From positions 11,223,648 to 11,287,647 of the forward strand of contig NC_085067.1 of the NCBI RefSeq assembly GCF_963662255.1: 64,000 bases of DNA, read 5' to 3'. Shown here piece after piece: positions 9,986 through 23,231 of this stretch (position 1 is the stretch's first letter; every line of letters begins with the position of its first letter). The notes under the pieces are model-generated. The model made no database searches. It saw only the letters and a list, made by a program, of their open reading frames with translations, and was not told the DNA's origin. Origin of the DNA: Cinclus cinclus (Eukaryota; Chordata; Aves; Passeriformes; Cinclidae). A program made the translations under genes and the position numbers.

Positions 9986-11342
9986 ATTGTAACACCAAGT
10001 GGCCTATAAGGGCATGGGATGCATTGTGACACCACAGGGGTTAAGAGAAGCAAGGAACCATTGTTACCCAATGCAGGCTAACAATCTAAGAATCCCTTTT
10101 GACACCAGGGGGAGTAAAAGGTCCACGGATGAACTGTGACAGCATGGGGACCTATAGAATCAAGGAACCATTATGACACCATGAAGGCCAAGAATCCAAT
10201 GGTTCATTGTTAGACCAAGTGGCTTAAAAGGGCTTGGAATGGTTTGTGACACCACAGAGGTTAAGAGAAGCAAGGATCCATTGTGACCCAATGGAGGCTA
10301 ACAATCTAATGATCCCTTGTGGCACCAGGGTGTATAAAAACGGCCAGGGATGGATTGTTACAGCATGGGGCCCAATAAAAACATGGAAACATTATGTCAC
10401 CATAGAGGCTAAGAATCAAATGGTTCGTTGTAAGACCAAGTGGCCTAAAAGGGCATGGGATGCATTGTGACACCACAGGGGTTAAGAGAAGCAAGGAACC
10501 ATTGTGACCCAATGCAGGCTAACAATCTAAGAATCCCTTTTGACAACAGGGGGCGTAAAAGGACCACGGATGAACTCTGACAGCATGGGGACCTATAGAA
10601 GCAAGGATCCATTATGACACCATGGAGGCCAAGAATCAAATGGTTCATTGTAAGACCAAGTGGCCTAAAAGGGCTTGGAATGCATTGTGACACCACAGAG
10701 GTTAAGAGAAGCAAGGAACCATTGTGACCCAATGCAGGCTAACAATCTAATGATCCCTTGTGGCACCAGGGGTTGTAATAGGGCCAGGGATGAAATGTGA
10801 AAGCATGGGGCACAATAAAATCATGGAAATATTATGACACCATAGAGGCCAAGAATCATATGATTTATTGTAAGACCAAGTGGCCTAAAAGGGCATGGGA
10901 TTCATTGTGACACCACAGAGGTTAAGAGAAGCAAGGAACCATTGTGACCCAATGCAGGCTAACAATCTAATGATCCATTGTGACACCAGGGGTTGTAATA
11001 GGGCCAGGGATGAAATGTGAAACATGGGGAACAATAAAATCATGGAAATATTATGACACCATAGAGGCCAAGAATCATATGATTTATTGTAAGACCAAGT
11101 GGCCTAAAAGGGCATGGGATTCATTGTGACACCACAGAGCTTAAGAGAAGCAAGGAACCATTGTGACCCAATGCAGGCCAACAATCTAATGATCCCTTGT
11201 GGCACCGGGAGTTGTAAAAAGGACAGGGATGGATTGTTCCACTATGGGGCCCAAGAAAAACATGGAAACATTATGACACCATAGCGGCCAAGACTCAAAT
11301 GATTCATTGTGACACCAAGTGGCCTAAAAGGGCATGGGATGC
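9986..11342. repeat. Tail segment of copy A (six monomers)
   Basis: Monomers start at 10023, 10243, 10464, 10684, 10904 and 11123. The first resemble A15-A18 but carry private variants such as GTGGCTTAAAAGG near 10218. The last two are almost identical to each other, with GAAATGTGAA and AATCATATGATTTATTG, and look like a single-monomer duplication. The same tail is present at 21912-23231 and 31158-32477 and absent from the fourth copy. Confidence 0.85.
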
Positions 11343-14300
11343 ATTGTGACACCACAGGGGTTAAGAGAAGCAAGGAACCATTGTGACCCAATGCAGGCTA
11401 ACAATCTAATGATCCCTTGTGGCACCGGGGGTTGTAAAAAGGACAGGGATGGATTTTTACAGTTCGGGGAGCAATAGAAGCAAGGATCTATTATGCCACC
11501 ATGGAGGCCAAGAATCAAATGATTCATTGTGACATCATGTGGCCTAAAAGGGCATGGGATGCATTGTGACACCACAGGGGTTAAGAGAAGCAAGGATCCA
11601 TTGTGACCCAATGGAGGCTAATAATCCCAGGATGCCTTTTGATACCAGCGGGCGCAAAAGGTCCAGGAATGAATTGTGAAAGCATGGGGCCCAATAGATA
11701 CAATGAACTATTATGACACCATGGAGGCCAAGAATCAAATGATTCATTGTGACATCAAGTGGCCTAAAAGGGCATGGAATGCATGGTGACACCACAGAGG
11801 TTAAGAATACCAAGGATCCATTGTGACCCAATGGAGGCTAACAATCTAATGATCCCTTGTGACACCAATGGGCCTAAAGGTCCAGGGATGAATTGTGTAA
11901 CATGGGGCCCAATTAAAACCTGGTACAATTATGCCACCATGGAGGCCAAGAATCAAATAATTCATTGTGACATCAAGTGGCCTAAAAGGGCATGGGATGC
12001 ATTGTGACACCACAGGGGTTAAGAGAAGCAAGGAACCATTGTGACCCAATGCAGGCTAACAGTCTAATGATCCCTTGTCACACAAGGTGTTGTAAAAGGG
12101 CCAGGGATGGATTGTTCCAGTATGGGGCCCAAGAAAAACATGGAAACATTATGACACCATGGAGGCCAAGACTCAAATGATTCATTGTAACACCAAGTGG
12201 CCTAAAAGGGCATGGGATGCATTGTGACACCACAGGGTTTAAGAGAAGCAAGGAACCATTGTGACCCAATGCAGGCTAACAATCTAAGAATCCCTTTTGA
12301 CACCAGGGGGCGGAAAAGGACCACGGATGAACTCTGACAGCATGGGGACCTATAGAAGCAAGGAACCATTATGACACCATGATGGCAAGGAATCAAATGA
12401 TTCATTGTGACATCAAGTGGCCTAAAAGGTGTTGGAATGCATTGTGACACCACAGAGGTTAAGAGAAGCAAGGAACCATTGTGACCCAATGCAGGCTAAC
12501 CATCTAATGATCCCTTGTGGCACCAGCTCGTATAGAAAGGGCCAGGGATGGATTGTTACAGCACGGGGACCAATAGAAGCAAGGATCTATTATGCCACCA
12601 TGGAGGCCAAGAATCAAATGATTCATTGTGACATCAAGTGGCCTAAAAGGGCATGGGATGCATTGTGACACCACAGGGGTTAAGAGAAGGAAGGAACCAT
12701 TGTGACCCAATGCAGGCTAACAATCTAATGATCCTTTTTGACACCAGGGGGCGCAAAAGGACCACGGGTGAAGTGTGACAGCATGGGGACCTATAGAAGC
12801 CAGGAACCACTATGACACCATGAAGGCCAAGAATCAAATGATTCATTGTAACACCAAGTGGCCTAAAAGGGCATGGGATGCATTGTGACACCACAGAGCT
12901 TAAGAGAAGCAAGGAACCATTGTGACCCAATGCAGGTTAACAATCTAATGACCCCTTGTGGCACCAGGGGGTATAAAAAGGGACAGGGATGGATTGTTAC
13001 AGCACGGGGACCAAGAGAAGCAAGCATCTATTATGCCACCATGAAGGCCAAGTATCAAATGATTCATTGTGACATCAAGTGGCCTAAAAGGGCATGGGAT
13101 GCATTGTGACAGCACAGGGGTTAAGAGAATCAAGGATCCATTGTGACCCAATGGAGGCTAATAATCTAAGAATCCCTTTTGACACCAGGGGGCGCAAAAG
13201 GACCACGGATGAACTCTGACAGCATGGGGACCTATAGAAGCAAGGAACCATTATGACACCATGAAGGCCAAGGATCAAATGGTTCATTGTAAGACCAAGT
13301 GGCCTAAAAGGTCTTGGAATGCATTGTGGCACCACAGAGGTTAAGAGAAGCCAGGAACCATTGTGACCCAATGCAGGCTAACAATCTAATGATCCCTTGT
13401 CACACAAGGTGTTGTAAAAGGGCCAGGGATGGATTGTTACAGTATAGGGCCCAAGAAAAACATGGAAACATTATGACACCATAGAGGCCAAGAATCAAAT
13501 GATGCATTGTAACACCAAGTGGCCTAAAAGGGCATGGGATGCATTGTGACATCACAGGGGTTAAGAGAAGCAAGGATCCATTGTTACCCAATGCAGGTTA
13601 ACAATCTAAGAATCCCTTTTGACACCAGGGGGTGCAAAAGGACCACGGATGAACTCTGACAGCATGGGGACCTTTAGAAGCCAGGAACCATTATGACACC
13701 ATGAAGGCCAAGAATCAAATTGTTCATTGTAAGACCAAGTGGCCTAAAAGGGCATGGGATGCATTGTGACACCACCGAGGTTAAGAGAAGCAAGGAACCA
13801 TTGTGACCCAATGCAGGCTAACAATCTAATGATCCCTTGTGGCAACAGGGGGTTGTAAAAAGGACAGGGATGGATTGTTACAGCACGGGGACCAATAGAA
13901 GCAAGGATCTATTATGCCACCATGGAGGCCAAGAATCAAATGATTCATTGTGAGACCAAGTGGCCTAAAAGTGCATGGGATGCATTGTGACACCACAGGG
14001 GTTAAGAGAAGCAAGGAACCATTGTGACCCAATGCAGGCTAACAATCTAATGATCCCTTGTGACGCCAATGGGCCTAAAAGGGCCAGGGATGAATTGTTA
14101 CAGTTCGGGGACCGATAGAAGCAAGGATCTGTTATGCCACCGTGGAGGCCAAGAATCAAATGATGCATTGTGACATCAAGTGGCCTAAAAGGGCATGGGA
14201 TGCATTGTGACACCACAGAGCTTAAGAGAAGCAAGGAACCATTGTGACCCAATGCAGGCTCACAATCTAATGGTCCATTGTGACACCAGGGGTTGTAATA

Positions 14301-16185
14301 GGGCCAGGGATGAATTGTGAAAGCATGGGGCCCAATAAAAACATGGAAATATTATGACACCATAGAGGCCAAGACTCAAATGATTCATTGTAACACCAAG
14401 TGGCCTATAAGGGCATGGGATGCATTGTGACACCACAGGGGTTAAGAGAAGCAAGGAACCATTGTTACCCAATGCAGGCTAACAATCTAAGAATCCCTTT
14501 TGACACCAGGGGGAGTAAAAGGTCCACGGATGAACTGTGACAGCATGGGGACCTATAGAATCAAGGAACCATTATGACACCATGAAGGCCAAGAATCCAA
14601 TGGTTCATTGTTAGACCAAGTGGCCTAAAAGGGCTTGGAATGGTTTGTGACACCACAGAGGTTAAGAGAAGCAAGGATCCATTGTGACCCAATGGAGGCT
14701 AACAATCTAATGATCCCTTGTGGCACCAGGGTGTATAAAAACGGCCAGGGATGGATTGTTACAGCATGGGGCCCAATAAAAACATGGAAACATTATGTCA
14801 CCATAGAGGCTAAGAATCAAATGGTTCGTTGTAAGACCAAGTGGCCTAAAAGGGCATGGGATGCATTGTGACACCACAGGGGTTAAGAGAAGCAAGGAAC
14901 CATTGTGACCCAATGCAGGCTAACAATCTAAGAATCCCTTTTGACAACAGGGGGCGTAAAAGGACCACGGATGAACTCTGACAGCATGGGGACCTATAGA
15001 AGCAAGGAACCATTATGACACCATGAAGGCCAAGAATCCAATAGTTCATTGTAAGACCAAGTGGCCTAAAAGGGCTTGGAATGCATTGTGACACCACAGA
15101 GGGTAAGAGAAGCAAGGAACCATTGTGACCCAATGCAGGCTAATAATCTAATGATCCCTTGTGACACCAGGGGGTTGTAAAAAGGCCAGGGATGGATTGT
15201 TACAGCACGGGGACCAATAGAAGCAAGGATCTATTATGCCACCATGGAGGCCAAGAATCAAATGATTCATTGTGACATCAAGTGGCCTAAAAGGGCATGG
15301 GATGCATTGTGACACCACTGGGTTTAAGAGAAGCAAGGAACCTTTGTGACCCAATGCAGGCTAACAATCTAATGATCCCTTTTGAGACCAGGGGGCGGAA
15401 AAAGGACTACGGCTGAACTGTGACAGCATGGGGACCTATAGAAGCAAGGAACCATTATGACACCATGAAGGCCAAGAATCAAATGATTCATTGTAAGACC
15501 AAGTGGCCTAAAAGGGCATGGGATGCATTGTGACACCACAGAGTTTAAGAGAAGCAAGGAACCATTGTGACCCAATGCAGGCTAACAATCTAATGATCCT
15601 TTGTGACACCAATGGGCCTAAAAGGGCCAGGGATGAATTGTTACAGCACTGGGACCAATAGAAGCAAGGATCTATTATGCCACCGTGGAGGCCAAGAATC
15701 AAATAATTTATTGTGACATCATGTGGCCTAAAAGGGCATGGGATGCATTGTGACACCACCGAGGTTAGGAGAAGCAAGGATCCATTGTGACCCAATGGAG
15801 GCTAACAATCTAATGATCCCTTGTGACACCAATGGGCTTAAAAGGGCCAGGGATGTATTGTGAAACATGGGGCCCAATTAAAACCTGGTACAATTATGCC
15901 ACCATGGAGGCCAAGAATCAAATGATTCATTGTGAAATCAAGTGGCCTAAAAGGGCATGGGATGCATTGTGACAGCACAGGGGTTAAGAGAAGCAAGGAA
16001 CCATTGTGACCCAATGCAGGCTAACAATCCAATGATCCCTTGTCACACAAGGTGTTGTATAAGGGCCAGGGATGAATTGTGAAAGCATGGGGCCCAATAC
16101 AAACATGGAAACATTATGTCACCATAGAGGCCAATTATCAAATGATTCATTGTAACATCAAGTGGCCTAAAAGGGCATGGGATGC
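11343..16185. repeat. Copy B leader plus ten monomers of a 12-mer
   Basis: Matches 114 to about 4956 at a constant offset of 11,229 bp. A few substitutions separate the two; for example the A6 site is C at 12542 against T at 1313, and the A7 site is G at 12773 against C at 1544. The match ends within A22, where AACACCAAG becomes AACATCAAG near 16155 and the E-type monomers follow. Confidence 0.85.
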
Positions 16186-16845
16186 ATTGTGACACCACAG
16201 GGGTTAAGAGAAGCAAGGAACCATTGTGACCCAATGCAGGCTAACAATCTAAGAATCCCTTTTGACACCAGGGGGCGTAAATGGAGCACGGATGAACTCT
16301 GACAGCATGGGGACCTATAGAAGCAAGGAACCATTATGACACCATGAAGGCCAAGAATCAAATGGTTCATTGTTAGACCAAGTGGCCTAAAAGGTCTTGG
16401 AATGCTTTGTGACACCACAGAGGTTAAGAGAAGCAAGGAACCATTGTGACCCAATGCAGGCTAACAATCTAATGATCCCTTGTGGCACCAGGGCGTATAA
16501 AAAGGGCCAGGGATGGATTGTTACACCACGGGGACCAATAGAAGCAAGGATCTATTATGCCACCTTGGAGGCCAAGTATCAAATGATTCATTGTGACATC
16601 AAGTGGCCTAAAAGTGCATGGGATGCATTGTGACACCACAGGGGTTAAGAGAAGCAAGGAACCATTGTGACCCAATGCAGGCTAACAATCTAATGATCCC
16701 TTGTGCCACCAATGGGCCTAAAAGAGCCAGGGATGAATTGTGAAAAATGGCGCCCAATTAAAACCTGGTACAATTATGCCACCATGGAGGCCAAGAATCA
16801 AATGATTCATTGTGACGTCAAGTGGCCTAAAAGGGCATGGGATGC
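16186..16845. repeat. E block in copy B (three monomers)
   Basis: Monomers at 16186, 16406 and 16626 do not belong to the A-series. Markers are GGGGCGTAAATGGAGCACGG near 16271, TTACACCACGGGG near 16521 and AAAAATGGCGCCC near 16743. The same three recur together at 43929-44588 and 45909-46568. The next monomer (16846) is a chimera: its unit 1 has CAGGAGTTAAG of the E-block successor, then it becomes A4 (CTAACAGTCTAATG). Confidence 0.85.
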
Positions 16846-18828
16846 ATTGTGACACCACAGGAGTTAAGAGAAGCAAGGAACCATTGTTACCCAATGCAGG
16901 CTAACAGTCTAATGATCCCTTGTCACACAAGGTGTTGTAAAAGGGCCAGGGATGGATTGTTCCAGTATGGGGCCCAAGAAAAACATGGAAACATTATGAC
17001 ACCATGGAGGCCAAGACTCAAATGATTCATTGTAACACCAAGTGGCCTAAAAGGGCATGGGATGCATTGTGACACCACAGGGTTTAAGAGAAGCAAGGAA
17101 CCATTGTGACCCAATGCAGGCTAACAATCTAAGAATCCCTTTTGACACCAGGGGGCGGAAAAGGACCACGGATGAACTCTGACAGCATGGGGACCTATAG
17201 AAGCAAGGAACCATTATGACACCATGATGGCAAGGAATCAAATGATTCATTGTGACATCAAGTGGCCTAAAAGGTGTTGGAATGCATTGTGACACCACAG
17301 AGGTTAAGAGAAGCAAGGAACCATTGTGACCCAATGCAGGCTAACCATCTAATGATCCCTTGTGGCACCAGCTCGTATAGAAAGGGTCAGGGATGGATTG
17401 TTACAGCACGGGGACCAATAGAAGCAAGGATCTATTATGCCACCATGGAGGCCAAGAATCAAATGATTCATTGTGACATCAAGTGGCCTAAAAGGGCATG
17501 GGATGCATTGTGACACCACAGGGGTTAAGAGAAGGAAGGAACCATTGTGACCCAATGCAGGCTAACAATCTAATGATCCTTTTTGACACCAGGGGGCGCA
17601 AAAGGACCACGGGTGAACTGTGACAGCATGGGGACCTATAGAAGCCAGGAACCACTATGACACCATGAAGGCCAAGAATCAAATGATTCATTGTAACACC
17701 AAGTGGCCTAAAAGGGCATGGGATGCATTGTGACACCACAGAGCTTAAGAGAAGCAAGGAACCATTGTGACCCAATGCAGGTTAACAATCTAATGACCCC
17801 TTGTGGCACCAGGGGGTATAAAAAGGGACAGGGATGGATTGTTACAGCACGGGGACCAATAGAAGCAAGCATCTATTATGCCACCATGAAGGCCAAGTAT
17901 CAAATGATTCATTGTGACATCAAGTGGCCTAAAAGGGCATGGGATGCATTGTGACAGCACAGGGGTTAAGAGAATCAAGGATCCATTGTGACCCAATGGA
18001 GGCTAATAATCTAAGAATCCCTTTTGACAACAGGGGGCGCAAAAGGACCACGGATGAACTCTGACAGCATGGGGACCTATAGAAGCAAGGAACCATTATG
18101 ACACCATGAAGGCCAAGGATCAAATGGTTCATTGTAAGACCAAGTGGCCTAAAAGGTCTTGGAATGCATTGTGGCACCACAGAGGTTAAGAGAAGCCAGG
18201 AACCATTGTGACCCAATGCAGGCTAACAATCTAATGATCCCTTGTCACACAAGGTGTTGTAAAAGGGCCAGGGATGGATTGTTACAGTATAGGGCCCAAG
18301 AAAAACATGGAAACATTATGACACCATAGAGGCCAAGAATCAAATGATGCATTGTAACACCAAGTGGCCTAAAAGGGCATGGGATGCATTGTGACATCAC
18401 AGGGGTTAAGAGAAGCAAGGATCCATTGTTACCCAATGCAGGTTAACAATCTAAGAATCCCTTTTGACACCAGGGGGTGCAAAAGGACCACGGATGAACT
18501 CTGACAGCATGGGGACCTTTAGAAGCCAGGAACCATTATGACACCATGAAGGCCAAGAATCAAATTGTTCATTGTAAGACCAAGTGGCCTAAAAGGGCAT
18601 GGGATGCATTGTGACACCACCGAGGTTAAGAGAAGCAAGGAACCATTGTGACCCAATGCAGGCTAACAATCTAATGATCCCTTGTGGCAACAGGGGGTTG
18701 TAAAAAGGACAGGGATGGATTGTTACAGCACGGGGACCAATAGAAGCAAGGATCTATTATGCCACCATGGAGGCCAAGAATCAAATGATTCATTGTGAGA
18801 CCAAGTGGCCTAAAAGTGCATGGGATGC
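16846..18828. repeat. Second leader segment of copy B (A4-A12)
   Basis: Equivalent to 772-2754 and 12001-13983. At two diagnostic sites (17387 T, 17618 C) it agrees with copy A and not with the first leader of its own copy (12542 C, 12773 G). At 17860 (T) it sides with copies C and D instead. Confidence 0.85.
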
Positions 18829-21471
18829 ATTGTGACACCACAGGGGTTAAGAGAAGCAAGGAACCATTGTGACCCAATGCAGGCTAACAATCTAATGATC
18901 CCTTGTGACGCCAATGGGCCTAAAAGGGCCAGGGATGAATTGTTACAGTTCGGGGACCGATAGAAGCAAGGATCTGTTATGCCACCGTGGAGGCCAAGAA
19001 TCAAATGATGCATTGTGACATCAAGTGGCCTAAAAGGGCATGGGATGCATTGTGACACCACAGAGCTTAAGAGAAGCAAGGAACCATTGTGACCCAATGC
19101 AGGCTCACAATCTAATGGTCCATTGTGACACCAGGGGTTGTAATAGGGCCAGGGATGAATTGTGAAAGCATGGGGCCCAATAAAAACATGGAAATATTAT
19201 GACACCATAGAGGCCAAGAATCAAATGATTCATTGTAACACCAAGTGGCCTATAAGGGCATGGGATGCATTGTGACACCACAGGGGTTAAGAGAAGCAAG
19301 GAACCATTGTTACCCAATGCAGGCTAACAATCTAAGAATCCCTTTTGACACCAGGGGGAGTAAAAGGTCCACGGATGAACTGTGACAGCATGGGGACCTA
19401 TAGAATCAAGGAACCATTATGACACCATGAAGGCCAAGAATCCAATGGTTCATTGTTAGACCAAGTGGCCTAAAAGGGCTTGGAATGGTTTGTGACACCA
19501 CAGAGGTTAAGAGAAGCAAGGATCCATTGTGACCCAATGGAGGCTAACAATCTAATGATCCCTTGTGGCACCAGGGTGTATAAAAACGGCCAGGGATGGA
19601 TTGTTACAGCATGGGGCCCAATAAAAACATGGAAACATTATGTCACCATAGAGGCTAAGAATCAAATGGTTCGTTGTAAGACCAAGTGGCCTAAAAGGGC
19701 ATGGGATGCATTGTGACACCACAGGGGTTAAGAGAAGCAAGGAACCATTGTGACCCAATGCAGGCTAACAATCTAAGAATCCCTTTTGACAACAGGGGGC
19801 GTAAAAGGACCATGGATGAACTCTGACAGCATGGGGACCTATAGAAGCAAGGAACCATTATGACACCATGAAGGCCAAGAATCCAATAGTTCATTGTAAG
19901 ACCAAGTGGCCTAAAAGGGCTTGGAATGCATTGTGACACCACAGAGGGTAAGAGAAGCAAGGAACCATTGTGACCCAATGCAGGCTAACAATCTAATGAT
20001 CCCTTGTGACACCAGGGGGTTGTAAAAAGGCCAGGGATGGATTGTTACAGCACGGGGACCAATAGAAGCAAGGATCTATTATGCCACCATGGAGGCCAAG
20101 AATCAAATGATTCATTGTGACATCAAGTGGCCTAAAAGGGCATGGGATGCATTGTGACACCACTGGGGTTAAGAGAAGCAAGGAACCTTTGTGACCCAAT
20201 GCAGGCTAACAATCTAATGATCCCTTTTGAGACCAGGGGGCGGAAAAAGGACTACGGCTGAACTGTGACAGCATGGGGACCTATAGAAGCAAGGAACCAT
20301 TATGACACCATGAAGGCCAAGAATCAAATGATTCATTGTAAGACCAAGTGGCCTAAAAGGGCATGGGATGCATTGTGACACCACAGAGTTTAAGAGAAGC
20401 AAGGAACCATTGTGACCCAATGCAGGCTAACAATCTAATGATCCTTTGTGACACCAATGGGCCTAAAAGGGCCAGGGATGAATTGTTACAGCACTGGGAC
20501 CAATAGAAGCAAGGATCTATTATGCCACCGTGGAGGCCAAGAATCAAATAATTTATTGTGACATCATGTGGCCTAAAAGGGCATGGGATGCATTGTGACA
20601 CCACCGAGGTTAAGAGAAGCAAGGATCCATTGTGACCCAATGGAGGCTAACAATCTAATGATCCCTTGTGACACCAATGGGCTTAAAAGGGCCAGGGATG
20701 TATTGTGAAACATGGGGCCCAATTAAAACCTGGTACAATTATGCCACCATGGAGGCCAAGAATCAAATGATTCATTGTGAAATCAAGTGGCCTAAAAGGG
20801 CATGGGATGCATTGTGACAGCACAGGGGTTAAGAGAAGCAAGGAACCATTGTGACCCAATGCAGGCTAACAATCCAATGATCCCTTGTCACACAAGGTGT
20901 TGTATAAGGGCCAGGGATGAATTGTGAAAGCATGGGGCCCAATACAAACATGGAAACATTATGTCACCATAGAGGCCAATTATCAAATGATTCATTGTAA
21001 CACCAAGTGGCCTAAAAGGGCATGGGATGCATTGTGACATCACAGGGGTTAAGAGAAGCAAGGATCCATTGTTACCCAATGCAGGTTAACAATCTAAGAA
21101 TCCCTTTTGACACCAGGGGGTGCAAAAGGACCACGGATGAACTCTGACAGCATGGGGACCTTTAGAAGCCAGGAACCATTATGACACCATGAAGGCCAAG
21201 AATCAAATTGTTCATTGTAAGACCAAGTGGCCTAAAAGGGCATGGGATGCATTGTGACACCACCGAGGTTAAGAGAAGCAAGGAACCATTGTGACCCAAT
21301 GCAGGCTAACAATCTAATGATCCCTTGTGGCAACAGGGGGTTGTAAAAAGGACAGGGATGGATTGTTACAGCACGGGGACCAATAGAAGCAAGGATCTAT
21401 TATGCCACCATGGAGGCCAAGAATCAAATGATTCATTGTGAGACCAAGTGGCCTAAAAGTGCATGGGATGC
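18829..21471. repeat. 12-mer HOR in copy B (2,643 bp)
   Basis: Same order as 2755-5397, and the following A13 lies exactly 2,643 bp on at 21472. Its last monomers carry the CTCTGACAGCATGGGGACCTTTAG variant near 21141 that is otherwise typical of A11 in the leader, so exchange between leader and 12-mer has touched this copy. Confidence 0.88.
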
Positions 21472-23231
21472 ATTGTGACACCACAGGGGTTAAGAGAAGC
21501 AAGGAACCATTGTGACCCAATGCAGGCTAACAATCTAATGATCCCTTGTGACGCCAATGGGCCTAAAAGGGCCAGGGATGAATTGTTACAGTTCGGGGAC
21601 CGATAGAAGCAAGGATCTGTTATGCCACCGTGGAGGCCAAGAATCAAATGATGCATTGTGACATCAAGTGGCCTAAAAGGGCATGGGATGCATTGTGACA
21701 CCACAGAGCTTAAGAGAAGCAAGGAACCATTGTGACCCAATGCAGGCTCACAATCTAATGGTCCATTGTGACACCAGGGGTTGTAATAGGGCCAGGGATG
21801 AATTGTGAAAGCATGGGGCCCAATAAAAACATGGAAATATTATGACACCATAGAGGCCAAGACTCAAATGATTCATTGTAACACCAAGTGGCCTATAAGG
21901 GCATGGGATGCATTGTGACACCACAGGGGTTAAGAGAAGCAAGGAACCATTGTTACCCAATGCAGGCTAACAATCTAAGAATCCCTTTTGACACCAGGGG
22001 GAGTAAAAGGTCCACGGATGAACTGTGACAGCATGGGGACCTATAGAATCAAGGAACCATTATGACACCATGAAGGCCAAGAATCCAATGGTTCATTGTT
22101 AGACCAAGTGGCTTAAAAGGGCTTGGAATGGTTTGTGACACCACAGAGGTTAAGAGAAGCAAGGATCCATTGTGACCCAATGGAGGCTAACAATCTAATG
22201 ATCCCTTGTGGCACCAGGGTGTATAAAAACGGCCAGGGATGGATTGTTACAGCATGGGGCCCAATAAAAACATGGAAACATTATGTCACCATAGAGGCTA
22301 AGAATCAAATGGTTCGTTGTAAGACCAAGTGGCCTAAAAGGGCATGGGATGCATTGTGACGCCACAGGGGTTAAGAGAAGCAAGGAACCATTGTGACCCA
22401 ATGCAGGCTAACAATCTAAGAATCCCTTTTGACAACAGGGGGCGTAAAAGGACCACGGATGAACTCTGACAGCATGGGGACCTATAGAAGCAAGGATCCA
22501 TTATGACACCATGGAGGCCAAGAATCAAATGGTTCATTGTAAGACCAAGTGGCCTAAAAGGGCTTGGAATGCATTGTGACACCACAGAGGTTAAGAGAAG
22601 CAAGGAACCATTGTGACCCAATGCAGGCTAACAATCTAATGATCCCTTGTGGCACCAGGGGTTGTAATAGGGCCAGGGATGAAATGTGAAAGCATGGGGC
22701 ACAATAAAATCATGGAAATATTATGACACCATAGAGGCCAAGAATCATATGATTTATTGTAAGACCAAGTGGCCTAAAAGGGCATGGGATTCATTGTGAC
22801 ACCACAGAGGTTAAGAGAAGCAAGGAACCATTGTGACCCAATGCAGGCTAACAATCTAATGATCCATTGTGACACCAGGGGTTGTAATAGGGCCAGGGAT
22901 GAAATGTGAAACATGGGGAACAATAAAATCATGGAAATATTATGACACCATAGAGGCCAAGAATCATATGATTTATTGTAAGACCAAGTGGCCTAAAAGG
23001 GCATGGGATTCATTGTGACACCACAGAGCTTAAGAGAAGCAAGGAACCATTGTGACCCAATGCAGGCCAACAATCTAATGATCCCTTGTGGCACCGGGAG
23101 TTGTAAAAAGGACAGGGATGGATTGTTCCACTATGGGGCCCAAGAAAAACATGGAAACATTATGACACCATAGCGGCCAAGACTCAAATGATTCATTGTG
23201 ACACCAAGTGGCCTAAAAGGGCATGGGATGC
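21472..23231. repeat. Copy B tail: A13-A14 plus the six-monomer tail
   Basis: Monomers at 21472 and 21692 continue the 12-mer order without a break. From 21912 the sequence matches 10023-11342 at an offset of 11,889 bp. The tail marker GTGGCTTAAAAGG is at about 22108. A private variant, GACGCCACAGGGG, appears near 22359. Confidence 0.87.

Larger units (their letters stand above)
114..11342. repeat. Super-repeat copy A (51 monomers, 11,229 bp)
   Basis: Position 114 is matched at 11343, 23232 and 32478 with long runs of identical sequence. Copy A contains a 12-monomer leader (114-2754, here A1-A12), two full 12-mers (2755-5397, 5398-8040), nine monomers of a third (8041 to about 9985) and a six-monomer tail (about 9986-11342). 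The tail ends in two near-identical monomers (10904, 11123) that begin with ATTCATTGTGAC instead of ATGCATTGTGAC. Confidence 0.9.
11343..23231. repeat. Super-repeat copy B (54 monomers, 11,889 bp)
   Basis: Starts as copy A does (offset 11,229). It runs A1-A22 (11343-16185), three foreign monomers (16186-16845), A4-A12 again (16846-18828), one full 12-mer (18829-21471), A13-A14 (21472-21911) and the six-monomer tail. The A4 start recurs at 12001 and 16846, so 4,845 bp (22 monomers) act as an internal tandem duplication. Confidence 0.88.

Noticed and set aside
2755..10000. Assembly artefact as the source of the perfect 2,643 bp repeats
   Set aside because: Not fully excluded. Copies carry distinct, internally consistent substitutions, and periods differ between super-repeat copies, which simple duplication of contig sequence would not give. 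Copy number still needs spanning reads.
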